From MW101C3 sp943367595 (GTDB lineage Bacteria > Cyanobacteriota > Cyanobacteriia > PCC-6307 > Cyanobiaceae): a stretch of 64,000 nt of DNA. Position 1 is the first letter of the stretch; the number at the start of each line of letters is the position of its first letter. Of this stretch, positions 25,274 through 33,377 are shown piece after piece. Below the pieces are notes generated by a model. That model worked only from the letters and a program-made list of their open reading frames with translations. It was not told where the DNA came from and did not search any database. A program made the translations under genes and the position numbers. The stretch is taken from positions 62,001 through 126,000 of the forward strand of contig CALRJS020000001.1 of assembly GCA_943367595.1 (NCBI GenBank), given 5' to 3'.

Positions 25274-26352
25274 TCGATCGTGCCGCGCTCAAGATTCAGG
25301 ATGGCCAGGAGGAACACCGCCAGGAAGAACAGCACCGGCAGCGGAAAGATCAGGCAGATCCAGCCGAAATCCCCCACGCGCCGGGTGATCACCAGCAGCT
25401 GCAGGGCGAACGCCAGGTAGAGCACCAGGTTGGGCGCCAGGGAGGCATCTCCCACCATCGGCCAGCCCAGCAAGGCCGCCGGCAGGCACCAGGCTGCCCA
25501 GAACAGGCCGGACAGCCACAGCAGCACCGCCAGCATCCACAGCCAGCGCACCTCACCGGCGGCGGTGGCGAAGTTCTTGGCGAAGCCCACCACCATGTCG
25601 TGGAGGCCGCCGGGGTACATGCGGTATTCGATCAGCCCATCGCCGACGTAAGCGCTCACCGGCAGCCCGGCCTTTTCGTAGAGATGGCCCATGAACCAGT
25701 CTTCGACCACCTTGCCCGCCACCGCCGCATGGCCGCCGACCCGGTCGTAGTCGGCCCGGCTGGTGGCCATCGACGGACCGAACGCCACCCCGCAACCGGG
25801 CCCCATCGGCACCGCCATCAACCCCACCAGGTTGAACAGCATCGACAGCTGTTCGTAGGGCTTTTCGGTGCGGTGGAACGGTTGCACCGACACCAGCCCG
25901 CCCAGAGCCTGACGGGTGGCCAGGAGCCGTTCCAGGAACTCGGGCCGCGGCTCGGTGTCGGCGTCGAGGAACACCAGGATTTCGCCCGTGCTGGCGCGCA
26001 CGCCATGGTGCAGGGCCCAGGTCTTTCCGCACCAGCCCTCGGCTAGCGGCGGCGGTTGAATCACCTTCACACCGGCGGACCGGGCGATGGCTGCCGTGCG
26101 ATCGCTGGAGTGATCGTCGATCACGATCACCTCCATTCCCTTGAGGCTCTGGGCCTGCAGAGCGGGCAGCAGGTTGGGCAGGGTCCTCTCTTCGTCGCGG
26201 GCGGGGATCAGCACGGAAATCGTCTGCTCGCCCTGCAGCCGGCGCTCGGGGAGCCGGGTGAGCCGCAGGCAGAGGGCCCAGCCCAGCAACCAGCGCACCA
26301 CAAGGGAGATCGCCACCAGGTCCAACGGTCGGCTCCGGCGGTATCTCTCCAA
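25243..26352 (-). CDS. CrtQ-like family 2 glycosyltransferase (probable carotenoid glycosyltransferase)
   Basis: 369 residues: an N-terminal membrane helix, a GT2 catalytic domain with SVLIPARDEERTLP, VIVIDDHSSDRT and VFLDADTEP (DxD) plus a VEDWFMGH motif, then three or four C-terminal helices. The arrangement matches the 4,4'-diaponeurosporenoate glycosyltransferase CrtQ. The call is strengthened by the overlapping CrtO-type acyltransferase gene. The start is TTG 26352; it might be further in. It probably attaches a sugar to a xanthophyll or carotenoid acid. Other lipid-linked acceptors cannot be excluded. Confidence 0.8.
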   Translation of the reverse strand: MERYRRSRPLDLVAISLVVRWLLGWALCLRLTRLPERRLQGEQTISVLIPARDEERTLPNLLPALQAQSLKGMEVIVIDDHSSDRTAAIARSAGVKVIQPPPLAEGWCGKTWALHHGVRASTGEILVFLDADTEPRPEFLERLLATRQALGGLVSVQPFHRTEKPYEQLSMLFNLVGLMAVPMGPGCGVAFGPSMATSRADYDRVGGHAAVAGKVVEDWFMGHLYEKAGLPVSAYVGDGLIEYRMYPGGLHDMVVGFAKNFATAAGEVRWLWMLAVLLWLSGLFWAAWCLPAALLGWPMVGDASLAPNLVLYLAFALQLLVITRRVGDFGWICLIFPLPVLFFLAVFLLAILNLERGTIEWKGRRFPTR

Positions 26353-26486
26353 GCTAGGTAGGCCGCCCCGCAGCGAGAACAGTGCGGCGTGAATGGCCCG
26401 CCAGGGATGGTTTCCCTCCGGGAGGAGCGGATGCTGATCCGGAGGCGGTTCCCTGATTCAGACGCGCTGAGGTGGGCCCGGTCTGA

Positions 26487-27215
26487 TCACCAGGAGAGTT
26501 CCGGCAGCTCCCGGAACACCTTGCGCACGCCCGCACTCCACTCGCCGCTCAGCTGCTTGAAGTAGGTGTCCCCTTCCGCGAAGCGGCGGCGCTGCTGGAT
26601 CGCCAGGCTGTCCCGCTTGTAGAGCAGCAGGTCGATCGGCATCCCCACCGACAGGTTGCTGCGCATGGTGGAGTCGAACGACACCAGCACGCATTTGGCC
26701 GCTTCCGCCAAGGTGGTGTCGGGGTCGATCACCCGATCGATGATCGGTTTGCCGTACTTCGCCTCGCCGGTCTGCAGGAAGGGGGTCCCTTCGCTGGCCT
26801 CGATGAAGTTGCCTTCGGCGTACATGCGGAACAGGCGTGGGGCTTCCCCCTTGATCTGCCCGCCCACCAGGAAGGAGGCATTGAAGCCGCCGGCCGACCC
26901 TTTGAGATACGGGCCGTCGCGCTCTTCGATTGCCCGCACCGCATCGGAAACGAGACCCATCACGTCGAACATCGTGCGGGCCGTCCACACGTTGGGCGTG
27001 CCGTCGTCGGCGTCGGCGCGCTGACGCAGCAGGCTGATCACCGCCTGGGTGCCGGCCAGACTGCCGGAGCTGAGCAGCACCAGCACGCGGTCGCCGCGCC
27101 GCTCGAACACGGTCATCTTGCAGAAGCTGGCGAAGTCATCCAGGCCTGCATTGGTGCGTGAATCGGAGGCGAACACCATGCCGCTCTCCAACAGCACCGC
27201 CACGCAGTAGGTCAT
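26487..27215 (-). CDS. Anbu-type proteasome-related peptidase subunit
   Basis: 242 residues from ATG 27215, giving MTYCVAVLLESGMVFASDSRTNAG. After Met removal Thr2 would be the N-terminal nucleophile, as in proteasome beta subunits, with Asp18 and a downstream lysine region. Length and motifs (SSGSLAGTQAVI, FLVGGQIKG, DSTMRSNLSVGMPIDLLLY) match Anbu, the bacterial ancestral-beta-subunit family that forms open helical or ring assemblies. The ATG overlaps the stop of the transglutaminase-like gene as ATGA, which fixes the start and shows translational coupling. Substrate unknown. It is the last gene of a four-gene run. Confidence 0.9.
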   Translation of the reverse strand: MTYCVAVLLESGMVFASDSRTNAGLDDFASFCKMTVFERRGDRVLVLLSSGSLAGTQAVISLLRQRADADDGTPNVWTARTMFDVMGLVSDAVRAIEERDGPYLKGSAGGFNASFLVGGQIKGEAPRLFRMYAEGNFIEASEGTPFLQTGEAKYGKPIIDRVIDPDTTLAEAAKCVLVSFDSTMRSNLSVGMPIDLLLYKRDSLAIQQRRRFAEGDTYFKQLSGEWSAGVRKVFRELPELSW

Positions 27216-28297
27216 GCCGCCCACACTTCAAACGACTCCAGCACCGAAGGCCCGAAGCTGGTGGTGAGGGCCACATCGGCCGCATCCCGGCCCCGGGCGA
27301 TCAGGATCCGCCCGATCCGCGGCGTGTTGTTGCGCGGGTCGAAGACATGCCAGCCCTGGCCGAGATAGGCCTCGAACCAGGCTGAGAAATCCATGGCGGA
27401 ATGGGGCGGGGGCACCTCGATGTCGCTCAGATAACCGGTGCAGTATCGCGCCGGGATGTTCATGGAGCGGCAGAGGGCAATGGCCAGATGGGCGAAATCA
27501 CGACAGACCCCCACGCGGGTTTCGAAGGTCTGCACGGCCGATTTGGTCGGGCTCGAGCGGTTGTAGTCGAAGCGCACGTGTTGGTAAACGAAATCGCAGA
27601 TCGCCTGCACCCGCCCCCAGCCCTCGGCCGCCTGGCCGAACTGGGACCAGGCGAAGTCCGTGAGCAGGTCGCTCTCGCAGAAGCGGCTGGCCAGCAGGAA
27701 CAGCAAGGCGTGATCGGGCAGGAGCTCCACCGGCTGCTGCTCCAGCCAGGGCAACACCGGATCCGGCAGGCCGCTGTCGGCCACCAGGCCGTGCCCCCGC
27801 AGGCGCATCGGCCCGGCGGGGGCCAGCAGCCGGTTGCAGTGGTTCCCGTAGGTGTCCACATACGACTGATAGGGCACCTGGGGCGTCAACTGCAGCGGGT
27901 CCGCTTCCAGCAGATCGCCGGCGCGGGAGTCATGCACCCCCAGGATCACGATCATCGGCGTGGGCCGCTGGCAGCGCAGGAGCAGGTCGAACCCCACGCG
28001 AATCTGCAGCGGCTGTGTCGGTGGCGTCGACGTCGGGGGCGGTTGTGTACCCAGATCCGGCGGCAATGGCGGCGCCTGCGGCGTCAGCGGGGCCGCTGTG
28101 TCTGCAGCGAAGGCCGGCTGCCCAGGGACCTGGTCCACGGGTGCCGGGTCCACTGGCATGGGGTTGGGGTCCGTTGATGCGCGGCCCGCTGACGTGGTGG
28201 CCGCGGGCGTGGGATGCAATGACGCCGGATCCGCTGACGTAGGAGCGGCTGGTGTTGGAGCAGCTGGTGTTGGGGTGGAGCGTTCGGGTCTTTCCAT
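27212..28297 (-). CDS. Transglutaminase-like protein (COG1305) with low-complexity N-terminus
   Basis: 361 residues. Residues 1-97 are a Pro/Ala/Thr/Ser repeat region. From IRVGFDLLL (99 on) it matches the COG1305 proteins that accompany Anbu. Catalytic Cys265 lies in RVGVCRDFAH and an Asp at 320 in WHVFDPRNN. Where a canonical transglutaminase has His-Ala-Trp, this protein reads DFSAWFEAYL, with Ser305 in the His position. It may therefore be inactive or use another residue. The true start may be internal. It overlaps the Anbu gene by four bases and lies 24 bases after the amidohydrolase gene. Confidence 0.85.
   Translation of the reverse strand: MERPERSTPTPAAPTPAAPTSADPASLHPTPAATTSAGRASTDPNPMPVDPAPVDQVPGQPAFAADTAAPLTPQAPPLPPDLGTQPPPTSTPPTQPLQIRVGFDLLLRCQRPTPMIVILGVHDSRAGDLLEADPLQLTPQVPYQSYVDTYGNHCNRLLAPAGPMRLRGHGLVADSGLPDPVLPWLEQQPVELLPDHALLFLLASRFCESDLLTDFAWSQFGQAAEGWGRVQAICDFVYQHVRFDYNRSSPTKSAVQTFETRVGVCRDFAHLAIALCRSMNIPARYCTGYLSDIEVPPPHSAMDFSAWFEAYLGQGWHVFDPRNNTPRIGRILIARGRDAADVALTTSFGPSVLESFEVWAA
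28239..28282. repeat. 15-bp tandem repeat at the start of the transglutaminase-like gene
   Basis: GTAGGAGCGGCTGGT, GTTGGAGCAGCTGGT and a third partial copy encode the N-terminal TPAAPTPAAPTS peptide on the minus strand. The low-complexity character continues to about 28060 in more diverged form. Confidence 0.75.
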
Positions 28298-28321
28298 GTC
28301 CCAACCTAAGAACGTCTGCGC

Positions 28322-29104
28322 TCAAGGGATCGGCGGGAATTCCTCTGTCAGCGCATCCAACAGGACCGCGGCGAGCCGCTCCACCCACTCGCTCTGCCCG
28401 CCCTCGCTGGCCAGCAGGTCCTGGCGGATTTCCAGCTCCACATGCGGAATCCGGCGCTGCTCGCCGTGCACCACCACCGTGTAATCGCTGGCGTCGCACA
28501 GCGCGTAGGGCTCGTTATTGCCCACGCACAGCCCCTGCTCACGCTCCAGCCGCTCGCGCACCCGTCCGGCCAGGCGGCCATCGCGGCCATGCAGAACGCC
28601 CACATGCCACGGACGCACGTCGCCGGCGTGCACCGGTGTGAAGCTGTGCAGCGCCACCAGCACGCTGGGCTGGGCCCGTTGCTGGCGGGCCTCCAGTTCG
28701 GCGCCGATGCGCCGGTGGTAGGGATGGAACAGCTCCTCGAGCCGCTGCTGCCGCTCGTCTGCGGGGAGGTCGACGTTGGCGGGGATGGGGGTGTGCTCGC
28801 TGAGGCACACGATCGAATCGGGCGCCTGCGGAGGGCGGTTGGCGTCGATCACCAGCCGCGAATAGTTGTGCAGGATCAGAAAGGCGTCCAGCCGCGCCGA
28901 CAGGCCCAGCCCCAGCTGTGCCACTCCCAGATCCCAGGCCACGTGCGTGTCCAGCACCGCGTCGCTGAGGTTGAGGCGGTTCAGGCGGCGCGGAATGGCC
29001 CGGCCGGCGTGGTCGGCCGTGAGCAGCACCGCCGAGCGGCCGGTGGGGCGAACGACGCGGAACACCGGCGGATCCGCCGCCTCCAACAGAGGGTTCAGTG
29101 GCAA
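28322..29104 (-). CDS. N-formylglutamate amidohydrolase family protein
   Basis: 260 residues, start TTG 29104. Family features are LLTADHAGRAIP, DTHVAWDLGV, LHNYSRLVIDANRP, LVALHSFTP and HVELEIRQD. His/Asp/Glu residues suitable for a metal site are kept. The classical reaction is release of glutamate from N-formylglutamate at the end of histidine breakdown. No histidine-degradation genes are present, and its neighbours are a GH13 enzyme (10 bases upstream) and a transglutaminase-like protein plus Anbu, so a peptide or amide substrate tied to that run is more likely. Confidence 0.87.
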   Translation of the reverse strand: MPLNPLLEAADPPVFRVVRPTGRSAVLLTADHAGRAIPRRLNRLNLSDAVLDTHVAWDLGVAQLGLGLSARLDAFLILHNYSRLVIDANRPPQAPDSIVCLSEHTPIPANVDLPADERQQRLEELFHPYHRRIGAELEARQQRAQPSVLVALHSFTPVHAGDVRPWHVGVLHGRDGRLAGRVRERLEREQGLCVGNNEPYALCDASDYTVVVHGEQRRIPHVELEIRQDLLASEGGQSEWVERLAAVLLDALTEEFPPIP

Positions 29105-29114
29105 GGTCTGGCCG

Positions 29115-30932
29115 TCATTGGGGTACCTCAGGCGGGCCTGTCCGCTCGGTGGCCTGGGAATAGATCAGCACGCTGTAGGGCGCCAGCGCCACGGCGGCAG
29201 ACCAGGGAAGACCGTCTCTGCTCTGAGCCACTGCTTCCACGTCTCCGCAGACGTGATCATCGAACAGATCGCTGTAGCCCTGCCAATTGCTGTTGAAGCG
29301 CAGCTTCCAGGTGCCTGCTCCAGGGAAGCCCACCGTGTAGTTGTCCTGGAAGCCGTTGAGGAGGTTGACGATCACCACCACATCATCTCCCGAACCACCT
29401 TGATCCCAACGGTGAAACGCGATCACGTTGCGCTCCTCATTCAGGTGGAACACCTGGGTGAACTGTCCACATAGCCCGCGTGACACACCCTCACGATTGA
29501 GACGAAGGCGGATCAGATCCCGGTACATCCGCACGATGCCCCGAAACTCATCCCGCTGGTCCCAGTCGACGGGCACCGAATCACGAAACCAGCCGCCCTC
29601 CAGAAACTCCTGCCCCTGAAAAAGCATGGGAATCCCCGGTGACGTCAGCACCAGAGCGGCTGCGATGGTGGAGCGCTTCTGGGCAAACCAACCCGTGGGA
29701 TCATCGGGGTTGATATCCTGCGGAACGCGTGACTGGCCGTTGGCTACATCATCGTGCGATTCGCTGTAGATCACGCGCTCAAAGGCGTCGTCGTTGTAGC
29801 GATAAAGGATGGCTTCCCTGAGGCTGTGCAAGGACCGGCTTTCATCCTGCGTTGTGATCATCGCCTGGCGAATCGCACGCACAAACTGCGGGTCCCATTG
29901 CGAACCAAAGCCGGCGCCTCCAGCGCCCACATCCTTGGTGATCCAGGCATTGCTTTCCAGGTCTTCGCCGATGGTGAGGAAGCCGGGCTGAAGCTGGGCG
30001 GTGGTTTCATTGATGGCCTGCAGCAGGCTCCAACCATCCGGAAGATCTTCAGTGCCCGCATCATCGATGCTTCTGATGAACAGTGTGCTGTCGAGACGTA
30101 GGCCATCGAGGTGGTACTCCGTGATCCACATGCGCACGTTGTCAAGGATGTATTGGCGCACTTCCCCGCGGCCGTAATCGGGCCGGGTTGCTCCCCAGGG
30201 GGTGAGGGCGCGGTGGTCGTTGTAGAAGTAGATGCCTCCTTGATCGTTTTCGCACCAGCCATCAAACCGCCAGAGATCCAGATCGCTGGGGCCGAAATGG
30301 TTGTAAACAACATCAAGGATCACTGCGATACCAGCCGCATGGGATTCCTTGATGAATTGCTTGAAGCCCAGGGATCCACCGTAATCCGAATCCACCGCAA
30401 AGATGTTGGATGGGTTGTACCCCCAGGAACGCATCCCTGCGAACTGGCTCACTGGCATGATCTGAATGGCATTGATGCCAAGCCGCTTCAGGTGCTCCAG
30501 CCGAGCTGTGATCGAGATGAACTTGCCTGGGCCGCTGGATTCGTCGTTGAAGGTGCCGACATGCAGCTCGTAGATGACGAGCTCGTTCCAGCCCCGAATC
30601 GAGAAGCCGTCGTCCCCCCATTGGAAGTTGGGATCATGAATCACCCCATTGCCCGCAGAGTTGGTCACCTCATGGGCATAGGGATCGATGCGAAAAATGG
30701 TGCCCTTGCCGGTATCAATGGCATATTTGTATTGGTCAGCAATCTCTGCGTTCGCCACTTTGGCGTACCAATAGCCCCCCTTCTCTGCTTGCATCGGGTT
30801 CACGCGACTGTCCCAGTCGTTGAAGGTGCCGATCACGGCCACCCCCCTGGCATTGGGTGCCCATACGCGGAATGCCACGCCATCCGCGCAAAGAATGGTT
30901 CCCATGCCTGCGACGGTCTGCTGCTCCCCCAT
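29115..30932 (-). CDS. GH13 alpha-amylase-family enzyme with CBM48-like N-terminus
   Basis: 605 residues from ATG 30932, chosen because GGGAG lies eight bases ahead; an upstream ATG at 30995 lacks a ribosome-binding site. An N-terminal CBM48-type domain (VAFRVWAPNARGVAVIGTFNDW) precedes a TIM barrel with Asp281 (YHLDGLRLDST) as nucleophile, Glu323 (TIGEDL) as acid/base and Asp394 (SESHDD). A beta-sandwich ends the protein. The architecture resembles glycogen branching or debranching enzymes and related glucan hydrolases, but the exact reaction is not certain. Only 10 bases separate it from the amidohydrolase gene, so it heads the Anbu run. Confidence 0.85.
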   Translation of the reverse strand: MGEQQTVAGMGTILCADGVAFRVWAPNARGVAVIGTFNDWDSRVNPMQAEKGGYWYAKVANAEIADQYKYAIDTGKGTIFRIDPYAHEVTNSAGNGVIHDPNFQWGDDGFSIRGWNELVIYELHVGTFNDESSGPGKFISITARLEHLKRLGINAIQIMPVSQFAGMRSWGYNPSNIFAVDSDYGGSLGFKQFIKESHAAGIAVILDVVYNHFGPSDLDLWRFDGWCENDQGGIYFYNDHRALTPWGATRPDYGRGEVRQYILDNVRMWITEYHLDGLRLDSTLFIRSIDDAGTEDLPDGWSLLQAINETTAQLQPGFLTIGEDLESNAWITKDVGAGGAGFGSQWDPQFVRAIRQAMITTQDESRSLHSLREAILYRYNDDAFERVIYSESHDDVANGQSRVPQDINPDDPTGWFAQKRSTIAAALVLTSPGIPMLFQGQEFLEGGWFRDSVPVDWDQRDEFRGIVRMYRDLIRLRLNREGVSRGLCGQFTQVFHLNEERNVIAFHRWDQGGSGDDVVVIVNLLNGFQDNYTVGFPGAGTWKLRFNSNWQGYSDLFDDHVCGDVEAVAQSRDGLPWSAAVALAPYSVLIYSQATERTGPPEVPQ

Positions 30933-31133
30933 GCCTGGCTCCCGATGCCCCCACTCTTTCACAAAGAAGAAGCTGAAGATCGCCTCTTCGAGCATTCGAA
31001 TCGGAACGACAAGCTAGCTGACAAGCGAGCTCTTCAGATGCTGCAGAGTCATGCGTTCCGGCGCAATGTGCAGCAGATGTAACGTGCAGCAGATTGACGT
31101 CGCCTTGACTTGCCGAAAGCGTCACGGCGCTGT

Positions 31134-31224
31134 CAGCAGAAGTTATCAGCAGCAGTTATCAGCAGTGGTTGTTTGCAGTGGTTGTTTGCAGTAGCCGCCA
31201 TCAGCAGCCAGCAGCCGTCAGAAA
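31134..31224. repeat. 13-bp degenerate tandem repeat x7
   Basis: Contiguous 13-bp units begin at 31134 (CAGCAGAAGTTAT, CAGCAGCAGTTAT, CAGCAGTGGTTGT, TTGCAGTGGTTGT, TTGCAGTAGCCGC and two weaker copies). The period is not a multiple of three, so it is not a coding repeat. Confidence 0.88.
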
Positions 31225-31547
31225 GATTTGCCACAAGAAAGCCTCTTTGGGAAGCGTTCGGAGCAGTCAGCAGGAATCGGCAGAAATCCGCACGAGGACG
31301 CTGCTGAACCACTTTCAGTGCCTGCCATCACAGCCCCGCGCAGCTCAACAGAGAGGCCATTCCAGCCGCATCTCAGCCAGCGGCCCAGCGGCCGTCATGC
31401 CGGGGTGCAGAACGGCATCCAGCTGAAGAGTTCCCCATAATCGCTCAACCTCTGCAGGCATTGTCAGCAACCTCCCGAGAAGCATCAGGATCAGGCGTCC
31501 GCAGGCATCCCCAGCATCAAGCATCCGAAGGGATCATGGTTCCAGTA

Positions 31548-31643
31548 TCAGCAGGCCTCACGAAGCAACGATCGGCAGGCCTCACGGTTTCAAGTCCGCA
31601 GGCCTGACGGAACAGGTGTCCGCCGGTTCACCTGAAGCAAACA
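31548..31643. repeat. 24-bp degenerate tandem repeat x4
   Basis: Units start at 31548, 31572, 31596 and 31620 and share the core CAGGCCTCACG or a close variant (for example GGCAGGCCTCACGG). Divergence grows towards the right end. Confidence 0.85.
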
Positions 31644-31842
31644 TCCTTCAGCGTCATCCGCACAGTCAATCCACCACCATCATTTCCTTCACGCGTCAGA
31701 AGCCATCCCCCCCTGTACGCACCTGAGCATCCATACCGGGCATGCCTGCGCAGAACCTCATCAGATGCCCCCTCCAGCAAGCCTCCGCCGGGGATGAGCA
31801 CTTGAACGCCACTTAGCTTGATCTTCGACCGCAGGGCCACCG

Positions 31843-32889
31843 GTGAACGCGAATCGTTCCTCTCCCGCCGGCGCTCCGAGCGGCCAAGAGCCTTCCCACG
31901 GCATGTCCCGCGACCACAACCCAGCACACTCCTACGACCACGGCGGCAACTACGACCCCGACCCCAAGCATTCCCACGACCACGACCACCAACCTCACGG
32001 CCGTTCCCACGTCCACCAGCACAGCGGCAGCCCTGCCGGCGCCTTCAAGTGGAGCGTGCTGCTCAACACCCTGCTGACCAGCCTGCAGTTGGTGATCGGC
32101 CTGAGCTTCGGTTCCCTGGCCCTGGTCGGTGACGCCCTGCACAACCTCGGAGATGTGGTGGGTCTGGCGCTCGGTTGGGGGGCGGAGCGGCTGAGCCAGC
32201 GGCCGGCGCGGGGACGCTTCACCTTCGGCTATGGCCGCACCACCCACATGGCCTCGCTGGCGAACGGGCTGTTGATCCTGGTGGCCGGTGGCGTGGTGGT
32301 AGTGGAAGCGATCGAGCGGCTGGCTGCGCCTGTGGTGCTGCATCCCGCGCCCGTGGCCTGGGCGGCGGCGGCCGGTGTGGTCATCAACCTGCTGTCGGCG
32401 CGCCTGTTCGGCCAGCACCATCACCACGACCTCAACCAGCGGGCGGCCGTGCTGCATCTGCTCACCGATGCGGCCGTGTCCGTTGCCGTGCTGGTCAGCA
32501 CCCTGGTGGTCGGTCTCACCCAGTGGACCTGGCTGGATCCCCTGACCGCCATCGGTGTCGGCATCGTGGTGATGATCAGCGCCCTTTCTCTCTTACGTGA
32601 GGCCATTGCCGTGAGCCTTGATGCCGCGCCGCGTGGCACCGACCTGGCGGCGATCCGCGCGGCACTGCTGGAGCTGCCGGATGTGGTCGATGTGCGCGAC
32701 CTGCACGTCTGGGGAGTCAGCACCTCCCGGCTGGCACTCACGGCCCATCTGGTACGCCACGACCATGCGCCCACCGACGACGGCCGCGCTCTGTTGACGG
32801 AAGCCCGCCGGCGCTTGCTGGCGTTGGGAATCCGGCAGAGCACGCTGCAGCTGGAAGTCAGCCACGACGACTGCGCCGCTCCCCCTTGA
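31843..32889 (+). CDS. CDF-family zinc efflux transporter with His-rich N-terminus
   Basis: 348 residues from GTG 31843. Residues 19-62 are rich in His and Asp (HSHDHDHQPHGRSHVHQH), a likely metal-binding tail. About six helices follow. HxxxD occurs twice, in DALHNLGD and LHLLTDAAVS, the metal-site pattern typical of Zn2+-selective CDF proteins such as ZitB/CzcD. The C-terminal cytoplasmic domain (DVVDVRDLHVWGVSTSRLALTAHL) is present. It should export zinc, perhaps cobalt, from the cytoplasm by proton antiport. The last 29 bases including the stop codon are duplicated just downstream. Confidence 0.92.
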   Translation: MNANRSSPAGAPSGQEPSHGMSRDHNPAHSYDHGGNYDPDPKHSHDHDHQPHGRSHVHQHSGSPAGAFKWSVLLNTLLTSLQLVIGLSFGSLALVGDALHNLGDVVGLALGWGAERLSQRPARGRFTFGYGRTTHMASLANGLLILVAGGVVVVEAIERLAAPVVLHPAPVAWAAAAGVVINLLSARLFGQHHHHDLNQRAAVLHLLTDAAVSVAVLVSTLVVGLTQWTWLDPLTAIGVGIVVMISALSLLREAIAVSLDAAPRGTDLAAIRAALLELPDVVDVRDLHVWGVSTSRLALTAHLVRHDHAPTDDGRALLTEARRRLLALGIRQSTLQLEVSHDDCAAPP

Positions 32890-32918
32890 GCCACGACGAT
32901 TGCGCCGCGTCCCCTTGA
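32861..32918 (+). repeat. 29-bp tandem duplication spanning the CDF stop codon
   Basis: Copy 1 is 32861-32889 (ending in the TGA of the CDF gene) and copy 2 is 32890-32918. They differ at only about four positions. The second copy repeats the codons for the last eight or nine residues after the stop. Confidence 0.92.
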
Positions 32919-33023
32919 GCCCCGTTCGTGCGGCCGGTGCTGGCTTGACGACGTCGGTATGTTGCGCGGCCACTTGCAGCCGCCGGTGCTTGCGGCAACG
33001 CTGAAGCAAATGCAGCGGGCACC

Positions 33024-33227
33024 ATGAGCTGGAGCGAACTGGAGCGATTGGTGGCCGAAGCGGAACAGGATCCGGCGCTGCGATCACCGCTGCGCCACTG
33101 CCGCTCCCTGAAGGAATTCCTGTTGGTGGCGCGCAAGCTCGGCTACAGCGTCAACCGCCACGACCTGCGCCTTGCCCGCGAGGAGCACCGCCGGCAGCCT
33201 GCCGGCCCGGCGGCCCTCAAGGCCTGA
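33024..33227 (+). CDS. Nif11-like small protein
   Basis: 67 residues from ATG 33024. SWSELERLVAEAEQDPALRSPL, then CRSLKEFLLVARKLGYSV and NRHDLRLAREE follow the Nif11 domain pattern (amphipathic helices around a LGY/AGY turn). Nif11 domains occur as leaders of ribosomally made peptides in cyanobacteria. There is no double-glycine cleavage site or core peptide, and no modifying enzyme is adjacent. It is therefore more likely a free-standing Nif11 protein of unknown role. Confidence 0.72.
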   Translation: MSWSELERLVAEAEQDPALRSPLRHCRSLKEFLLVARKLGYSVNRHDLRLAREEHRRQPAGPAALKA

Positions 33228-33273
33228 GCAGTTCCAGTCCAGAACAGTTCCAGCCCAGAACAGACCCGCCGGC
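33228..33273. repeat. 16-bp tandem repeat x3 after the Nif11-like gene
   Basis: AGCAGTTCCAGTCCAG, AACAGTTCCAGCCCAG and a diverged third copy start at 33228, directly at the stop codon of the Nif11-like gene. Confidence 0.82.
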
Positions 33274-33377
33274 CTCGGCGTTGACCTCGGCTGTGCCGGC
33301 GGATTCGCGCCCTCAGCGCGTGGGCACCCATGAGAAAGTCCGGCAGGATCAGGCGTGGTCTGCCGGCGTTCAGCCGC

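Larger units (their letters stand above)
30996..31842. other. Long repeat-rich intergenic region
   Basis: About 850 bases between two divergent genes. It contains a 13-bp array (31134-31224) and a 24-bp array (31548-31643), plus other loosely repeated stretches. No open frame has a recognisable product. It must carry the promoters of the GH13 run and of the zinc exporter. Confidence 0.65.

Noticed and set aside
31134..31643. Regularly spaced repeats considered as a CRISPR array
   Set aside because: The units are contiguous and degenerate with no unique spacers, and no cas genes are in the window.
32175..32600. A 141-codon overlapping frame within the zinc transporter gene
   Set aside because: It is a +1 shadow of the CDF gene, with Gly/Arg/Ala-rich translation.
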